From Apophysomyces variabilis (taxonomy: Eukaryota; Mucoromycota; Mucoromycetes; Mucorales; Mucoraceae), in NCBI GenBank assembly GCA_002749535.1, contig MZZL01000392.1:315229-379228 (forward strand): a stretch of 64,000 bases of DNA, given 5' to 3'. Numbering within the stretch: position 1 is the first letter of the stretch; each line of letters begins with the position of its first letter. The position numbers and the translations under genes are program-made. Below, one piece after another: positions 1-10,673 of this stretch. The notes under the pieces were generated by a model. That model did no database searches. It saw only the letters and a list, made by a program, of their open reading frames with translations, and was not told the DNA's origin.

Positions 1-135
1 TGTCCAATAGGACCTGAGGAAACGAATACCATTTTATACAACAACACATTTCATATAGAAGAGTCAAAAGGATATAATGAGCGTCAAGAGAAAATCCGAA
101 AGCTAGCAGTTATATCGGTCAATGTCCTTACATAG
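1..135 (+). pseudogene. 3' end of an F-box/LRR family gene (partial, runs off left edge)
   Basis: Frame 1 is open from the window edge to a TAG at 133-135 (44 codons). The peptide aligns with the C-terminal tail of the intact F-box genes at 554 and 5875: it starts CPIGPEETNTILY, like their YPIDLKG..ETLYKYY segment, and has an NERQEKIRKL stretch like NTERQKEIPAL. Compared with the intact genes it seems to lack a block before that stretch. A 1-nt deletion near 125-135 throws the tail out of frame, because the following bases in another frame give PYIDAIFFNNHIV, matching PHIDKIWLHNYVV. So it is either a shortened paralogue or a decayed one; the part upstream of base 1 would decide. Two related remnants lie at 4890-5170 and 13817-14205. 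Confidence 0.65.
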
Positions 136-553
136 ATGCGATCTTCTTTAACAATCATATAGTAAGCAATTATCTTGTTAGCTAAAAAGGACAGTTTGAC
201 CTAGGCCTACAATACTTCATACTTTGGTTTATGTGTTGCGTACATCATCTGGTCCGTCATCGAAAGTAAACGAATAGTTATATAGTATGCCTTTTCTTTT
301 CCTTATGGCTCGTGTAAGTTTACTGCGCTTAAACTTAGTGATATCTGAATCCTAAGCCTACAAACTATATCCCTGATGGCATTTGTTTCATTTTTATTTT
401 TATGCTCTACCTACTGCGACTCCGTAGTCCCTGAATAGACTAAGGTGATACATGCGTAACGTCCATAGCTCGATAGAACCGCAGCAGTTGATTTCTATCA
501 ACAAACGAATTATAAATAATGGCTTATTTTTGCCACAGTTGCCCATCACTGCA
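136..553. other. Intergenic junction shared by three F-box loci; putative promoter of the 554 gene
   Basis: No gene is visible. Segments of this spacer recur upstream of the second F-box gene (about 5165-5874) and after the 13.8-kb F-box remnant (about 14206-14420), for example the block ATCTGGTCCGTCAT. The recurrence shows that the duplicated unit included the 3' end of one F-box gene plus the leader of the next. A CT-rich stretch and an ATG at 452 precede the chosen start. Confidence 0.55.
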
Positions 554-2347
554 ATGGATTATATAGCAGCTCCAAAAACTGTCGACGGCCAGTCAGTTCA
601 TTCTGCGATAGACCACTTTCCAAGCGAAATTTTGCTGAACATCTTTGTTCGTCTTCGAAAAGGAAAATGGCGAACTTTGGTCCGCGTCTGCCGACTATGG
701 AATATCGTTTTGGTTCCTGAACTGTATAGATCAATCGTAATCTTCTCGAATGAACAGTTTCAATGTTTTGCGGATACAGTCACCGATAAGCAACTTGGAC
801 ATCTTGTACGTGAACTGCGGATAGCAACCCGTTTAGACGAGAAACATATGGCTCTTCTGCCGCAGCTCTTTCCTCACGTTACAGAGCTGCACGGTGACAC
901 ATGGGAACATGACCATTTATTGTCCGTCTTACCGAAATGGAAACACCTTGAAAAGATAGAGGGATTATTCATGGAGGGAAACATACCTGTTAATTTCCAA
1001 ACCAATTCTCTCGGAAGCCAATTAAAATCTCTATGGGTGGAAACAAAGAATATCAAAGAATGGATCGACACGCTTGTAAAGCTTCCCTCAGTCGAGGATC
1101 TGACTATAACCTTTGGCCTCAAAAAACGGAAAACCAGACAAGGAACGATATCTTTTAGTGAGTTGGATGAGATCATAAATAGCCTACCGTGCCTCCACAA
1201 CCTTCAATTGGAAAATCTGTGGACTTATGGAGAGGTGCCCGATCATATATCGCCTTGTAAAACGCTACACGCTTTAAACCTAAAAACGACTTTTGGTAAC
1301 GGTTGGGGTCAGTACTTCGCGAGAAAATGCAATAAATTGGAGAGACTCTCAATCAACCGAGCTCAAATGAACGAGGAATTGGCGCTACTGGCTAAATCAT
1401 GTACGCAGCTCAAGAGCTTGATAGTACACAGCATCGGTACCTATCGTGCAGTCATGGATATACTGGAGCAGATTGCTTCGCCGATAGAAGCAGTTGAATA
1501 TGATATGCAGGACGCGGTTTGGTTCAGAAAAACAATTCATGGTTTCCATAGAACGCTTACTAGTGTGAAGATATGGACACATGACGATTTTCCAGTTGAG
1601 CAACTGTTGACAGAGGATTTACAAGCTTGCCGTTTGCTACGAGAACTTACTTTATCGCGTTTTACCGGTCGTTTGGAAATCGATGTCATTTTGGATCGTT
1701 GGGATCGTCTCGAGTATCTGTTTCTTCAGGGCGAATATATTGGTTTGAGCAACAATTACCATGCGACAACAACGAAACCGAGGTTAAAAAATCTGGAAAT
1801 AAACGGAGAGGATATTAGCGATGATGTGTTTATGTGGTTGGCGCGTACTTGTCGCAAACTTTCTTCCATTGAATGCTGGTTCATTGGGGAAAGTAATCGC
1901 AGCCGCACTATTTGCTACCCAAACCAAGGTCTTAACCTTTTAAGTCTTCGCACGTACAGCAACGCTTTATTCAAGCTTACGCAATTAAGCGAAATGGAAT
2001 GTATTAAGTACAAGAACCGGAACGAAGGACAAGACGATCAAGCTAAAGATGCAACGACCGGTTGCACACGATGGTTTCATCGAGTTTGGGATAATGGCAT
2101 TGCTACTGTCTATCCAATTGACCTGAAGGGAATGGATGAAACTCTCTACAAGTACTACAAAGGCTATGATCGGGCCTATCTAGGTTACTGTCTCTACGAG
2201 GTTTACAATACATACGATGACCACCCTATTTCCGATGCGGAAGGGAATACTGAACGCCAAAAAGAGATACCTGCTCTGCCCATTGTATCCATTGCATGCC
2301 CTCACATAGATAAGATATGGCTTCACAATTACGTAGTATATAATTGA
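554..2347 (+). CDS. F-box/LRR protein, tandem copy 1 (597 aa)
   Basis: Single-exon gene. The N-terminus holds an F-box (about residues 20-62: LPSEILLN-type helix, here FPSEILLNIF, then RTLVRVCRLWNIVLVPELYR). About 480 residues of irregular leucine-rich repeats follow (for example LKSLWVET, LEYLFLQGEY). F-box proteins are substrate adaptors of SCF (Skp1-cullin-Rbx1) ubiquitin ligases: the F-box binds Skp1 and the LRRs bind the substrate. An in-frame ATG at 452 would add 34 residues, but the matching leader in copy 2 contains a stop (AAC TAA), so the ATG at 554, conserved in both copies, is preferred. Both copies are then exactly 597 aa. The target is unknown. Copy 2 is 5.3 kb downstream in the same orientation. 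Confidence 0.9.
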   Translation: MDYIAAPKTVDGQSVHSAIDHFPSEILLNIFVRLRKGKWRTLVRVCRLWNIVLVPELYRSIVIFSNEQFQCFADTVTDKQLGHLVRELRIATRLDEKHMALLPQLFPHVTELHGDTWEHDHLLSVLPKWKHLEKIEGLFMEGNIPVNFQTNSLGSQLKSLWVETKNIKEWIDTLVKLPSVEDLTITFGLKKRKTRQGTISFSELDEIINSLPCLHNLQLENLWTYGEVPDHISPCKTLHALNLKTTFGNGWGQYFARKCNKLERLSINRAQMNEELALLAKSCTQLKSLIVHSIGTYRAVMDILEQIASPIEAVEYDMQDAVWFRKTIHGFHRTLTSVKIWTHDDFPVEQLLTEDLQACRLLRELTLSRFTGRLEIDVILDRWDRLEYLFLQGEYIGLSNNYHATTTKPRLKNLEINGEDISDDVFMWLARTCRKLSSIECWFIGESNRSRTICYPNQGLNLLSLRTYSNALFKLTQLSEMECIKYKNRNEGQDDQAKDATTGCTRWFHRVWDNGIATVYPIDLKGMDETLYKYYKGYDRAYLGYCLYEVYNTYDDHPISDAEGNTERQKEIPALPIVSIACPHIDKIWLHNYVVYN

Positions 2348-3540
2348 ATTAGCCAGCTTTATTTGCTGAATATCAGGAGTAGAAATGCTTATGTAATTCA
2401 CATAGCCCGCGACCGTCTTAAGCGCATTGTTAACAAATAGATGATCTTGCGTTGATCCTCTTTGATATCTTCCACCACGTACTTCTTTGTTATGATCTCT
2501 GCAGGAACGGAAGCTGCAAGGCGTTTGCAAAGACACTCGTGCTGCCTTCGTAAATGTGGAGAAAGATCCAACACTCAAGCAATATATCACCAGGTTTTTC
2601 CTCAAACCAGGTTAGGAATACAATAGACAAATATTGGTTACTATACCAAGGAGAAACACCATCTTATTATACATTATATAGTGGGAACAGTACGAAACGA
2701 AATAAGAGGGATATTATTGCAATGTCAAATCCGTAAAACTTTATTTTTTTGTTCTAACTTCCTGTTCTTTGTCTACTTCTTGCTTAACAAGAGTTCTAAT
2801 TCAACGAAGGAATACAACCTCAGTTTTTCCAAAGATTTTACCTAATGTTACTGCCATCCGCCTTGATCACTACGCTGCGTTGGCTTTTAACTTAACATTA
2901 TTTCAAGAACGTGCGAGCTACTCTCTAGTTCCCCTCAGTTCTAATATTCCTGACCTCCTCTCGCCAATGTTTAATGTGTAACTCTAGCACCTCACGTTTC
3001 GAAGGTGGTTCATCTTCCACCGTGTATTATAAAAAAGACGGGGAAAATAAGTGAAAAGCTGGTAAAAAAAAGTCCCCGACTTTGAGGGGGAAACGTGCTC
3101 ATTTCCCCTGTTTCCCCCCACTGTAGAATGTGCAAATTTCAGCTAGTATTCACCCATTATTCATCAGCATTTTCCGTTTAAGGATTTGATGACAAAGAGA
3201 GATAACGTTTGTATGTCGATTGTACATAATATCGTAGTGCTATCTTCATATTTGCATCATACCTATGATATGATTACTCTGCTATAGACAACTTGCCATG
3301 GTATGAATTATACGTATCTAAATTTGCAAACTAGTTTATCTATAAGTATTATAAGGCGTCAGCAGTTTTATATTACAATCATAGTGCATACTTACTATAG
3401 TTATATCCTCGTCTTGGTTGTCTTTGGCTTGCTGTCGCTTCTGACAAAGATCTAACTATATGCTTGCGGTTAATGCAATGTATATTTGATAAATTGTTAC
3501 CATTTATGTGAAGTAACAGCTTTCAGGTACTTGACCTTTA
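2348..3540. other. No recognisable gene
   Basis: AT-rich spacer after F-box copy 1. Only short frames without coding character are present. A G-tract/C-tract stretch near 3080-3120 (CCCCGAC..GAGGGGG) could fold locally, but nothing else is recognised. Confidence 0.5.
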
Positions 3541-3682
3541 TTGTGCCACGCGTCAGAGGGCAAGAAGGCGCTTACCTGGGAGCTCATACATCGGCTTACA
3601 AGCCGCTGTCACACATCCTTTCATCGATGGTTTTTGACAGACACAGTCCGTCATTCTCGCTGCGCGCATGCCAATCCACATC

Positions 3683-4015
3683 TTACCTTCGGGCTATGAG
3701 CTCGTTGGCAAGAGCCACAGCAAGCTTAGGCGCTTGCTCGAGCTCCTTGGTAGATAATCTCTCTGCTCTCTCCATCTGACCACTCAACGACGACCGAAGC
3801 TTCGTAAGGAACCCCTTGATATCGGTCCAGCGTATCATTGCTTGTTTGCGTGAAGGGCATCTATAACCTGGACCGCGTCGACCGCTGTTTGTGACGTTGT
3901 TTTAGCTCCCCAAAAACCGGACGCACGCGCTTTAACCAGCTCCACAAGCTCTTTCACTTTCTTGCTGCCTATCACAGTCAAAGTTATAGTATTGCCGATT
4001 TTAAACACAGATGTA
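3683..4015 (-). pseudogene. Coding-like remnant of an unrecognised protein
   Basis: On the minus strand an open stretch (about 4010-3835) reads like real protein, including TLTVIGSKKVKELVELVKAR, and ends in TGA. An overlapping frame (ATGA overlap at 3838-3835) then starts with MIRWTDIKGFLTK and continues to ELIARR, where a GTAAGA splice-donor-like sequence follows. The helical, charged composition differs from the random frames around it. I do not recognise a family. It may be an exon pair or a decayed repeat-borne gene. Confidence 0.3.
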
Positions 4016-4889
4016 AAGGTATCTCAGAAATAAAAGAAATAAAAGAACAAGTCTTTTTCTGCTGTATCAATCCTGACCGGAAACCTACCATCTATCGACT
4101 GACCACGATCACCACCCTAAGTCGATAACACTACCAAAGAATTGCCAAATATCGTCTTTTACACCTATGGAAAGGTGTTTAGCTATTCGTTTTATTTTTT
4201 TTTCAGGTACAATTTGACGTAGGCTTTTCCTGGTTAGATTTTGAAGATGAATAGGTAGGAAAGTGTCCCGACAGATAATAAATACGGGCTGATGGATTTT
4301 TTTTGCGCAACCTAATAAGAACGAAAAGTTAGATTTGCTGAGCTCATTGTAGCCGTTTGTTTTTACGAAATAACCAAGTTACGCTTTCCCAAAGCATATA
4401 AAGATATGTGTATTACCAGAGAAATACGTAGGGATCAAAGAATCACGTTATTACGGCTGTAAGAATTGGTCAGATTCGATTACTTTAACATTTCAAGCAG
4501 TGCACCCTAACTACGATAGCAATGTCAGACTGGCATTGTCAATGACACCGACGTAGATTGTTTAGTAAATATTTATCACAGTTTAGCAATACAATAGAAA
4601 CTGCAGTATTTGGACTGTTGTAACCAGGATCAAGTCAGTACTGTATTAGGTAGCCACCACAAATCTTACGTTACAAATTTTTGTTCTGTTTTCCCATTTT
4701 CACCAGCTATTCTCCAACTTCCCTCCCAGTTAAGGCAAGGGATCGCCAATAGGAAGAAAGAGCAAGGATGAGTAACATGTAGCACAAACCAATAAGAGAA
4801 AACGAGAACAGAAAAGGAGCAAAGGAAAGCGATAAGAAAAAGAAATAACAGTTATATGGGCATGGAAGACGAAAGCCATGCAACGTACT
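4016..4889. other. No recognisable gene
   Basis: Spacer with AT-rich and purine-rich tracts (for example 4785-4850). No coding signal was found on either strand. Confidence 0.45.
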
Positions 4890-5172
4890 AAAAGCAGGAA
4901 CTGGGGCGGGAGACAGAAGGAATGCACTATAGACAAGACGATCGGTTGCACAACACGGTTTAAGCTGCAGCTGCCGAGGCGTATGCCTGATGGAACCTGA
5001 CGAACTGGATACCATCCTCTACAACAACGTATCTCCCATGGAAGGGTCAAAATATTATAGTGAGTGTCAAAAACATACAAAGGCGACCGCTGACATCGGT
5101 CATATGTCCCTATAGATGAGATCGACTTTAACAATTGTATACTAGAGACAATTGAGTAGTCTGCTAAAGAGG
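4890..5172 (+). pseudogene. Decayed 3' end of an F-box/LRR gene
   Basis: Nucleotides from about 4925 (ATGCACTATAGACAAGACGA..) match the remnant at 13998 closely and, more weakly, the C-terminal coding region of the F-box genes. The frame is broken: a stop appears soon after GGAACCTGACG, and a 2-nt loss occurs near TGTCCCTATAGATGAG compared with the intact CCTCACATAGATGAA. The remnant lies immediately upstream of F-box copy 2, as the fragment at 1-135 lies upstream of copy 1. That arrangement suggests an array of repeated [3' end + spacer + gene] units. Confidence 0.6.
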
Positions 5173-5874
5173 ACGGTGTGATCCTGGTCCACAACACTTT
5201 GCAGGTTGATTTGTGACCTGTCTACATCATCTGCTCGACATTGATGCTAAAGGGTAATTACATAGCGTTGTATCCGACATGACTACATCAGAATATTAAA
5301 TGGATAAAACATCAGGTCCACGCTCTCAGTGAGCATATCAGCAAAAGCGACTGTAGGAATCAGGTTACACTAACATCTTCATCTGTTGCTGAGCCAGCAG
5401 CGGACATAGAATATCAAAAGGCACATGATTAACATGTCACTACCGATCATATGGATCTTACAGAAGATACCAGTAACTACCCAACCCGATTTTATCCGCA
5501 CGTATTGTCAAAGGTATTTAAAGAGAGCAATTATTCATGAAATAAAGAACAGCCCTTTTCTGAGTCTCGCTTACTTTTAACGTTATCTTCCTTTTATGTC
5601 ATACATAGCATGTTTTTCGTTTCATGCTGGCTCATGTAGTCTTACTTTCTCTTAAACGTAGTGTTATCCAATTGTACGTCTATGAGCGATCTCGAATGGC
5701 GTTCGTTTCGTTCTATTTTTCTCTTATGTTTTACCCACTTTGCCGTAGCTAGCGTGTAGACTGAGGTGGTACATGCGTAACGTCCATAGCCCGATAAAGC
5801 CGCAGCAATTGATTTCCGCCAACTAACAAATTATAAATAAAGGACTATGTTTGCCACGATTAACCATAACAGCA

Positions 5875-7668
5875 ATGGATGATATAGCAGCTCCAAAAAC
5901 TGTCGACGGTCAGTCAGTTCATCCTACGATAAACCAACTTCCGAGCGAAATTTTGCTGAACGTCTTTAGTCGTCTGCGAAAAGGAAAATGGTGTACTTTG
6001 GTCCGCGTCTGCCGACTATGGAATATCGTTTTGGTTCCTGAACTGTATAGATCAGTCGTAATCTTCTCGAATGAACAGCTTCAATGTCTTGCGGATACAG
6101 TCACCGATAAGCAACTTGGACATCTTGTACGTGAACTGCGGATAGCAACCCGCTTAGACGAGAAACATATGGCTCTTCTACCGCAGCTCTTTCCTCACGT
6201 TACAGAGCTACACGGTGACACATGGGAACATGACCATTTATTGTCCGTCTTACCGAAATGGAAACACCTTGAAAAGATAGAGGGATTATTCATGGAGGGA
6301 AACATACCTGTTAATTTCCAAACCAATTCTCTCGGAAGCCAATTAAAATCTCTATGGGTGGAAACAAAGAATGTCGAAGAATGGATCGGCACACTTGTAA
6401 AGCTTCCCTCAGTCGAGGATCTGACTATAACCTTTGCCATCAACAAACGGGAAACCAGACAAGGAACGATATCATTTACGGAGTTGGATGAGATCATAAA
6501 TAGCCTACCGTGTCTCTACAGTCTTCGATTAGACAATCTATGGATATATGGAGAGGTGCCTGAGCATATATCCCCTTGCGATACGCTACGCGCTTTGGAC
6601 TTGAAAGTAAAAGTCGATAACGGATGGGCTCAGTACTTTGCAAAAAAATGCAATAAATTGGAGACGTTCACAGTTAACCGAGCTCAAATGAACGTGGACT
6701 TGGCGCTACTGGCTAAATCATGTACGCAGCTCAAGAGCCTAACAATTCACAGCGCTGATGCATATCGCGCATTCATGGATATACTGGAGCAGGTTGCTTC
6801 GCCGATACAAGCAGTTGAATATGATATGCAGGACGCGGTTTGGTTCAGAAAAACGATTCATGGTTTCCATAGAACGCTTACTAGTGTGAAGATATGGACG
6901 CATGACGATTTTTCAGTTGAGCAACTGTTGACAGAGGATTTACAAGCTTGCCGTTTGCTACGAGAACTTACTTTATCGCGTTTTACCGGTCGTTTGGAAA
7001 TCGATGTCATTTTGGATCGTTGGGATCGTCTCGAGTATCTATTTCTTCAGGGCGAATATATTGGTTTGAGCAACAATTACCATGCGACAACAACAAAACC
7101 GAGGTTAAAAAGTCTGGAAATAAACGGAGAAGATATTAGCGATGATGTGTTTATGTGGTTGGCGCGTACTTGTCGCAAACTTTCTTCCATTGAATGCTGG
7201 TTCATTGGGGAAAGTAATCGCAGCCGCACTATTTGCTACCCAAACCAAGGTCTTAACCTTTTAAGTCTTCGCACGTACAGCAACGCTTTATTCAAGCTTA
7301 CGCAATTAAGCGAAATGGAATGTATTAAGTACAAGGACCGGAACGAAGGACAGGACGATCAAGCTAAAGATGCAACGACCGGTTGCACACGATGGTTTCA
7401 CCGCGTATGGGATAACGGCATTGCTACTGCATATCCAATCGATCTGGAGGAAACTAATGAAGCGCTATATGAATACTACAAGAACTATGATCGTGCCTAT
7501 TTAGACGACTTTCTCTACGAATTTTACAAGACCTACGATGACCACTCTATTTCCGATGCGGGAGGGAATACTGAACGCCAAAGGAAAATACCTGCGCTGC
7601 CCATTATATCCATCATATGCCCTCACATAGATGAAATATGCCTTTACAATTGTGTAGTATGCAATTGA
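5875..7668 (+). CDS. F-box/LRR protein, tandem copy 2 (597 aa)
   Basis: Paralogue of the gene at 554, same length and layout: F-box at about residues 20-62 (LPSEILLNVFSRLRKGKW..), then LRRs. Predicted role is an SCF ubiquitin-ligase adaptor. The start is the ATG at 5875, because the longer frame opens only with a TTG and an upstream in-frame stop is present. Divergence from copy 1 is strongly patchy. Residues about 311-512 differ at only 3 positions by hand count (P/S, N/S, N/D), whereas residues about 169-309, within the LRRs, differ at about 37. The extreme C-terminus also differs. This fits diversification of the recognition surface, or gene conversion of the flanks. Confidence 0.9.
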   Translation: MDDIAAPKTVDGQSVHPTINQLPSEILLNVFSRLRKGKWCTLVRVCRLWNIVLVPELYRSVVIFSNEQLQCLADTVTDKQLGHLVRELRIATRLDEKHMALLPQLFPHVTELHGDTWEHDHLLSVLPKWKHLEKIEGLFMEGNIPVNFQTNSLGSQLKSLWVETKNVEEWIGTLVKLPSVEDLTITFAINKRETRQGTISFTELDEIINSLPCLYSLRLDNLWIYGEVPEHISPCDTLRALDLKVKVDNGWAQYFAKKCNKLETFTVNRAQMNVDLALLAKSCTQLKSLTIHSADAYRAFMDILEQVASPIQAVEYDMQDAVWFRKTIHGFHRTLTSVKIWTHDDFSVEQLLTEDLQACRLLRELTLSRFTGRLEIDVILDRWDRLEYLFLQGEYIGLSNNYHATTTKPRLKSLEINGEDISDDVFMWLARTCRKLSSIECWFIGESNRSRTICYPNQGLNLLSLRTYSNALFKLTQLSEMECIKYKDRNEGQDDQAKDATTGCTRWFHRVWDNGIATAYPIDLEETNEALYEYYKNYDRAYLDDFLYEFYKTYDDHSISDAGGNTERQRKIPALPIISIICPHIDEICLYNCVVCN

Positions 7669-9500
7669 GTTTGTCAGCATCATTTGCTCTACTACAGTAG
7701 CAGAAATACCTATGTAATTCACATAACGCGAGACTATCCTAGAAGCATTGTAAATAAACAATTTGTAAATCTCTCCTTTTTCCTTTTCTTCTTTTCTCCT
7801 TTTGGTTTAAAGATTTCTCTATGTTGACCTCTGAGTTATTACCTGTATTAGGACAAGAAAGAAACGGTCTTTAAATCAAATTCAGATTTTTATGCACCTT
7901 TGTTGAATCGTAAAAGCATCCGTCGTTAATCGAAACCGGATTGGTATAACGCTTTTGTTCTTACTTTGTATGGTTCGTTTCGTTTCTTTTTCCTTTTTTT
8001 GCCGACAACTTCAGCACAATTCATTAGCGATCATGCTTGTTCTTACTTGATGTGCAGCAAGTAAACACTTAAGAACAACCTGGAATGATTTTATGATATG
8101 CTTCGCTCGTGTTTATCTTTAACTTTTATCCATAAGTATTCTCAGTCTCCGTTGGGCTTTGAACGTACATGTGGTGCTCACTTAACCAGACCCTTATTTT
8201 TATTTTTTCTTTTTTTTATCGCGATATATTACTTTATTATTCTCTTACTTTTCAGTCCTGCTCTTAGTTAACGGAGACAGTTGTATTCTGGTGTACACCT
8301 TAACATGCAACAAATCATCAACAATCAAACAAAAATTGTTTTTGTTACAGTGTATAAGCCATCGCTTGCCATATGCATCCTTGACAATTGACAGTTAGCG
8401 TCTTAACCTATTCAGTTGCCTATGTGTTGATATTCATTTGCCAAGGCGAAGCTGAGAATTGCCAGATCTTTGAGCTGCTCGATGCTTTGTAGTACGGTTT
8501 CTTCGTTTGGGAAGTCATCTGCTTGTTCTGTCATAAATATAAGTTATAACCTGTTTCGGTTGCTGCTCTTGCTGCGACCCGTAACTTGTCAGCGTGCTTG
8601 TATCCGGACAAGACCATCTGATTTGCATCCACCTTGTATTTCTTAAGGGTGATGGTGAAGATCTTTTATTAATAGCGTTAAAACTATCCAATCGCCTCCA
8701 GTATAATGTGGTACACTGTTTGCATATCGTTTAGTGTTTCTAAGTCCCCTATGTCCAAGTCTTCTATTTCTGATTATATCTCATATGCGAGCCTGACTCT
8801 TTGGTTTATATACTATTGTTCCTCGAACCTGAATTTATGGCAAATTCGTTATAGTGTTTCGACTTGTTTTGCCGAAATACGCATATTGGATATGGGATAG
8901 GTTTCCACATTCAGTATCGTTCGTAATACTTCCACAGAGAAAAAAGCGCGGCTCAGACAGCTATTATAACATTGGAAGTCGGGAAGGAGTCAACAATTGT
9001 TGTCATAGTCACGACTGACAATACGTCTATTGACGAAGTGAAGACTGGAAATCTGGTAATAACTCATCCTTGGTATTTTTCTTTCTTTACGAAACTTCCA
9101 GGACCCGCCCAAGAAACATTAAAAGATTGAATTTTACTTGCTCAAAAGATCTGAATTGCATAGGTACAGAGGATTTTCTTTTATTTGGTACAGACCGGGA
9201 ATAAAGCGTGGCTTAGAGAACTATTACCACATTTCCAGTCTTTCATCAACAGATGCAATGTTGCTACAGTGACAGATAGATTTACACACTTTCAGAATGT
9301 GTTGTCCCGTCTGTCAGGTATATCTAAGGTACTGATTATGAAGTTAAATTAATTCCCAAGAGTAGCCAGTTTGAATACTTAATGGATACTGTTATGTGAC
9401 AAAAAAAGAGATCCAGCAGGCAGCGATTAGTAGGTTAGACACTCAACGAAGTGTGACGGATAAGGAGAGCAAAATCGCATGATAACTTGAACGATATCGG
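7669..9500. other. No recognisable gene; AT-rich spacer
   Basis: No convincing coding frame. There is a weak internal duplication: about 8948-8985 (AAAGCGCGGCTCAGACAGCT..) resembles 9203-9240 (AAAGCGTGGCTTAGAGAACT..). A T-rich stretch lies at 8195-8240. Confidence 0.45.
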
Positions 9501-9508
9501 ACCGTACA

Positions 9509-9656
9509 GAAAAGGATACGTATGAATTTGAAGACAAGTAGCGGTACTACTTGTGCTTCATTTCAAGCTGTTTATTTTCTTGATTCCACGAAAAGTTGCT
9601 TCATTTTTGTCTTCCATAAAAATAGATAAAAAAATCAGTAACGTATCCTTTTCAAT
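9509..9656. repeat. Short inverted repeat flanking about 120 bp
   Basis: GAAAAGGATACGT near 9511-9523 recurs as its reverse complement ACGTATCCTTTTC near 9643-9655. A MITE-like element is possible, but no target-site duplication or second copy was seen. Confidence 0.3.
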
Positions 9657-9712
9657 CGACTTGCGATAACGTACTTATCATATCAATAGACTTGCTAGGC
9701 AAACGATGCAGT

Positions 9713-10408
9713 CAAACGCAAGATATGCTCCATAATCGTCGCAATGCGATTAATCTGTCATACCCTACTTCCCACTCCCTACAGGACAAAGCTAATGCTT
9801 CGAAGGCTGTTTGGGTCTTTCTCGGTTTTACGCGCTGGGCACGTACTNNNNNNNNNNNNNNNNNNNNNNNNNNNNNNNNNNNNNNNNNNNNNNNNNNNNN
9901 NNNNNNNNNNNNNNNNNNNNNNNNNNNNNNNNNNNNNNNNNNNNNNNNNNNNNNNNNCCAAACGCAAGATATGCTCCATAATCGTCGCAATGCGATTAAT
10001 CTGTCATACCCTACTTCCCACTCCCTACAGGACAAAGCTAATGCTTCGAAGGCTGTTTGGGTCTTTCTCGGTTTTACGCGCTGGGCACTGACTGCATCAC
10101 TGAAAGGAATAGTTTCCAAACGCAAGATATGCTCCATAATCGTCGCAATGCGATTAATCTGTCATACCCTACTTCCCACTCCCTACAGGACAAAGCTAAT
10201 GCTTCGAAGGCTGTTTGGGTCTTTCTCGGTTTTACGCGCTGGGCACTGACTGCATCACTGAAAGGAATAGTTTCCAAACGCAAGATATGCTCCATAATCG
10301 TCGCAATGCGATTAATCTGTCATACCCTACTTCCCACTCCCTACAGGACAAAGCTAATGCTTCGAAGGCTGTTTGGGTCTTTCTCGGTTTTACGCGCTGG
10401 GCACGTAC
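9713..10408. repeat. 158-bp tandem repeat array
   Basis: The motif CAAACGCAAGATATGCTCC begins at 9713, 9959, 10117 and 10275; the last three are exactly 158 bp apart. Units are nearly identical across TCGCAATGCGATTAATCTGTC and TTTACGCGCTGGGCAC. Because 158 is not a multiple of 3, long frames running through the array shift phase each unit and are not evidence of a gene. The first and last visible units both end in GGGCACGTACT, while the internal ones continue GGGCACTGACTGC, so the pre-gap unit looks like a terminal unit. The true copy number is hidden by the gap. Confidence 0.9.
9848..9957. other. Assembly gap (110 N) inside the tandem array
   Basis: A run of 110 N sits within the 158-bp array. 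The spacing between the flanking units (9713 to 9959, 246 bp) is not a multiple of 158, so the gap length is a placeholder or the joined ends do not belong to one array register. Confidence 0.98.
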
Positions 10409-10673
10409 TCCTATTCCTTTCATCTTACCAAGAGAACTGTTTACTGTTGAGAAGAAAAACCCAAATTGACAGTCAAAGATTCAATCTCAATACTCATTGG
10501 CTGAATAAGCTTAGAGTGGGCGAAAAAGAAGTTTAGAGTGTGGGTACAACGTGGTTAGCAAGTCTTTTTTTTTATGCTGCTACAATGAAGCTACCAAAAG
10601 GTGTCAGTGAAGAAGGTTTCTGCTTTCAAAGTAATTTATTCCGTGTACATGACAATAGTCCTTTCATCCGACC

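Noticed and set aside
452..553. Upstream ATG extending F-box copy 1 by 34 residues
   Set aside because: The homologous leader of copy 2 contains a stop codon, while the ATG at 554/5875 is conserved in both.
4707..5197. Two overlapping minus-strand frames of 100-155 codons
   Set aside because: They are antisense to the decayed F-box 3' end and a purine-rich tract and show no domain.
9692..10536. Long overlapping reading frames on both strands across the 158-bp array
   Set aside because: They traverse N bases and repeated units whose period is not a multiple of three; the same peptide appears in successive frames, so these are repeat artefacts.
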